A DNA stretch of 46,718 nucleotides from UBA2206 sp049303905. GTDB taxonomy: Bacteria; Patescibacteriota; Minisyncoccia; Moranbacterales; UBA2206. A program made the position numbers and the translations under genes. Where the stretch lies: NCBI GenBank assembly GCA_049303905.1, contig JBAQNP010000018.1:1-46718 (forward strand). Direction: 5' to 3'. The notes below the pieces were generated by a model that made no database searches, had not been told where the DNA came from, and worked only from the letters and a program-made list of their open reading frames with translations. Numbering within the stretch: the first letter of the stretch is position 1; every line of letters starts with the position of its first letter. This document shows, in pieces, positions 46,340 through 46,718 of this stretch.

Positions 46340-46522
46340 TATTACTCTTACTTTTCTTTGCCTCAAAAAAAAGTAACAAAAGAAAGCGGCCACCCTAATA
46401 AAATAAAGAAATAAATTTTCGATTTTTTCGCTAAATTTACTAACTCCCCTTAGGCGCTGATGAGTAAATTTTTAACGCTCTAAAATCTCAATTTATAATT
46501 CTTTATTTTATGGGGTGGGGAA
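46340..46522 (+). repeat. Long hairpin repeat, copy B
   Basis: TTACTTTTCTTTG and CAAAAAAAAGTAA are an imperfect inverted pair near the start. Then 46383-46522 matches copy A, ending in TTCTTTATTTTATGGGGTGGG. It flanks the glycosylase gene with copy A in direct orientation. Confidence 0.75.
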
Positions 46523-46597
46523 AATAAAATTTTTTTAAGAGTACTTTTTTAAAGGCTGAATTTAAGAAAAAAAGAATTTTGCATTTTTGTCCCATCC

Positions 46598-46718
46598 TTG
46601 CGAAATAGAAAGAAATAAATTGAAACTTTTTCGCGTTAAGAAATTTATCCTGTTTGAGGCCCGACGCATTTGGTCGGGCCGAGTTATAAATTTTAGCGAA
46701 AAAGTTGAAAATTTATCT
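46598..46718. repeat. Hairpin repeat at the right edge
   Basis: AAATTTATCCTGTTTGAGG, CCCGACGCATTTGGTCGGGCC and GAGTTATAAATTTTAGCG repeat the core seen at 7160-7218. The outer arms (AAACTTTTTCGCG and GCGAAAAAGTT) differ from that copy but pair with each other. No gene is seen to the end of the window. Confidence 0.65.

Overview
The window looks like a chromosomal segment of a Patescibacteria (Candidate Phyla Radiation) bacterium, most likely Parcubacteria-like. This rests on the low GC content, the standard code with UGA as a stop, short and compact house-keeping genes, an archaeal-type (class V) fructose-1,6-bisphosphatase, a fused MurL-MurD protein, a stand-alone riboflavin kinase, and many short palindromic repeats, some lying in frame inside essential genes. 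The taxon is inferred from gene character and is not proven.

Layout. 1-350: a truncated transposase abutting a truncated Cys-rich ORF. 405-4269: miaB, lysC, asd (+). 4375-6041: ribH, ribE and a riboflavin kinase domain (-). 6119-7099: miaA (+). 7314-8828: gatB (-). 9000-15258: a minus-strand nucleotide-metabolism block with a MazG-like enzyme, thymidylate kinase, HD hydrolase, dCMP-deaminase-like protein, deoxyribosyltransferase-like protein, dCTP-deaminase family protein, DHFR-like protein, a thymidylate-synthase family enzyme and two P-loop NMP-kinase-like proteins. 15372-17562: rplA, rplK, nusG, secE (-). 17634-18834: agmatinase and two tRNAs. 18961-21465: MurL-MurD fusion. 21641-23224: D-aminoacylase-like amidohydrolase. 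23354-27223: a diversity-generating retroelement (DGR). 27438-29435: O-antigen-ligase-like membrane protein carrying an array of parS-like sites. 29634-31386: two tRNAs and cca. 31429-32899: a HExxH membrane protein and a small unknown. 33091-34918: FBPase and an unknown. 34996-37590: fhs and folD. 37621-40642: seven tRNAs, rluD-like gene, rplS and a GIY-YIG protein. 40695-45200: coiled-coil protein, lipoprotein, nspC, a membrane-anchored protein and a 3D-domain protein. 45540-46332: two tRNAs and a type-4 uracil-DNA glycosylase.

The main system is the DGR. On the minus strand it has a reverse transcriptase, a template repeat (TR, 24834-24968) and a variable repeat (VR, 25314-25448). TR and VR align without gaps over 135 bp and differ at 19 positions; all 19 are adenines in the TR sense strand. 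An Avd-family accessory gene lies on the opposite strand. Its only upstream ATG is separated from the Avd frame by a (CT)13 tract that currently leaves it out of frame, and losing one CT unit would restore the frame. The target gene is split by an 1132-bp IS630-family element (25867-26998, TA duplication). Removing the element and one TA fuses the halves into one in-frame 262-residue protein ending in the VR.

Other notable points are six exact 16-bp parS-consensus palindromes inside one membrane-protein gene, a thymidylate-synthase family enzyme with Asp where dUMP-specific enzymes have Asn, and a 146-bp hairpin element in three equal-length copies. lysC/asd, agmatinase and nspC could together feed a carboxyspermidine route to polyamines. 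fhs/folD would supply methylene-tetrahydrofolate to the thymidylate-synthase family enzyme.
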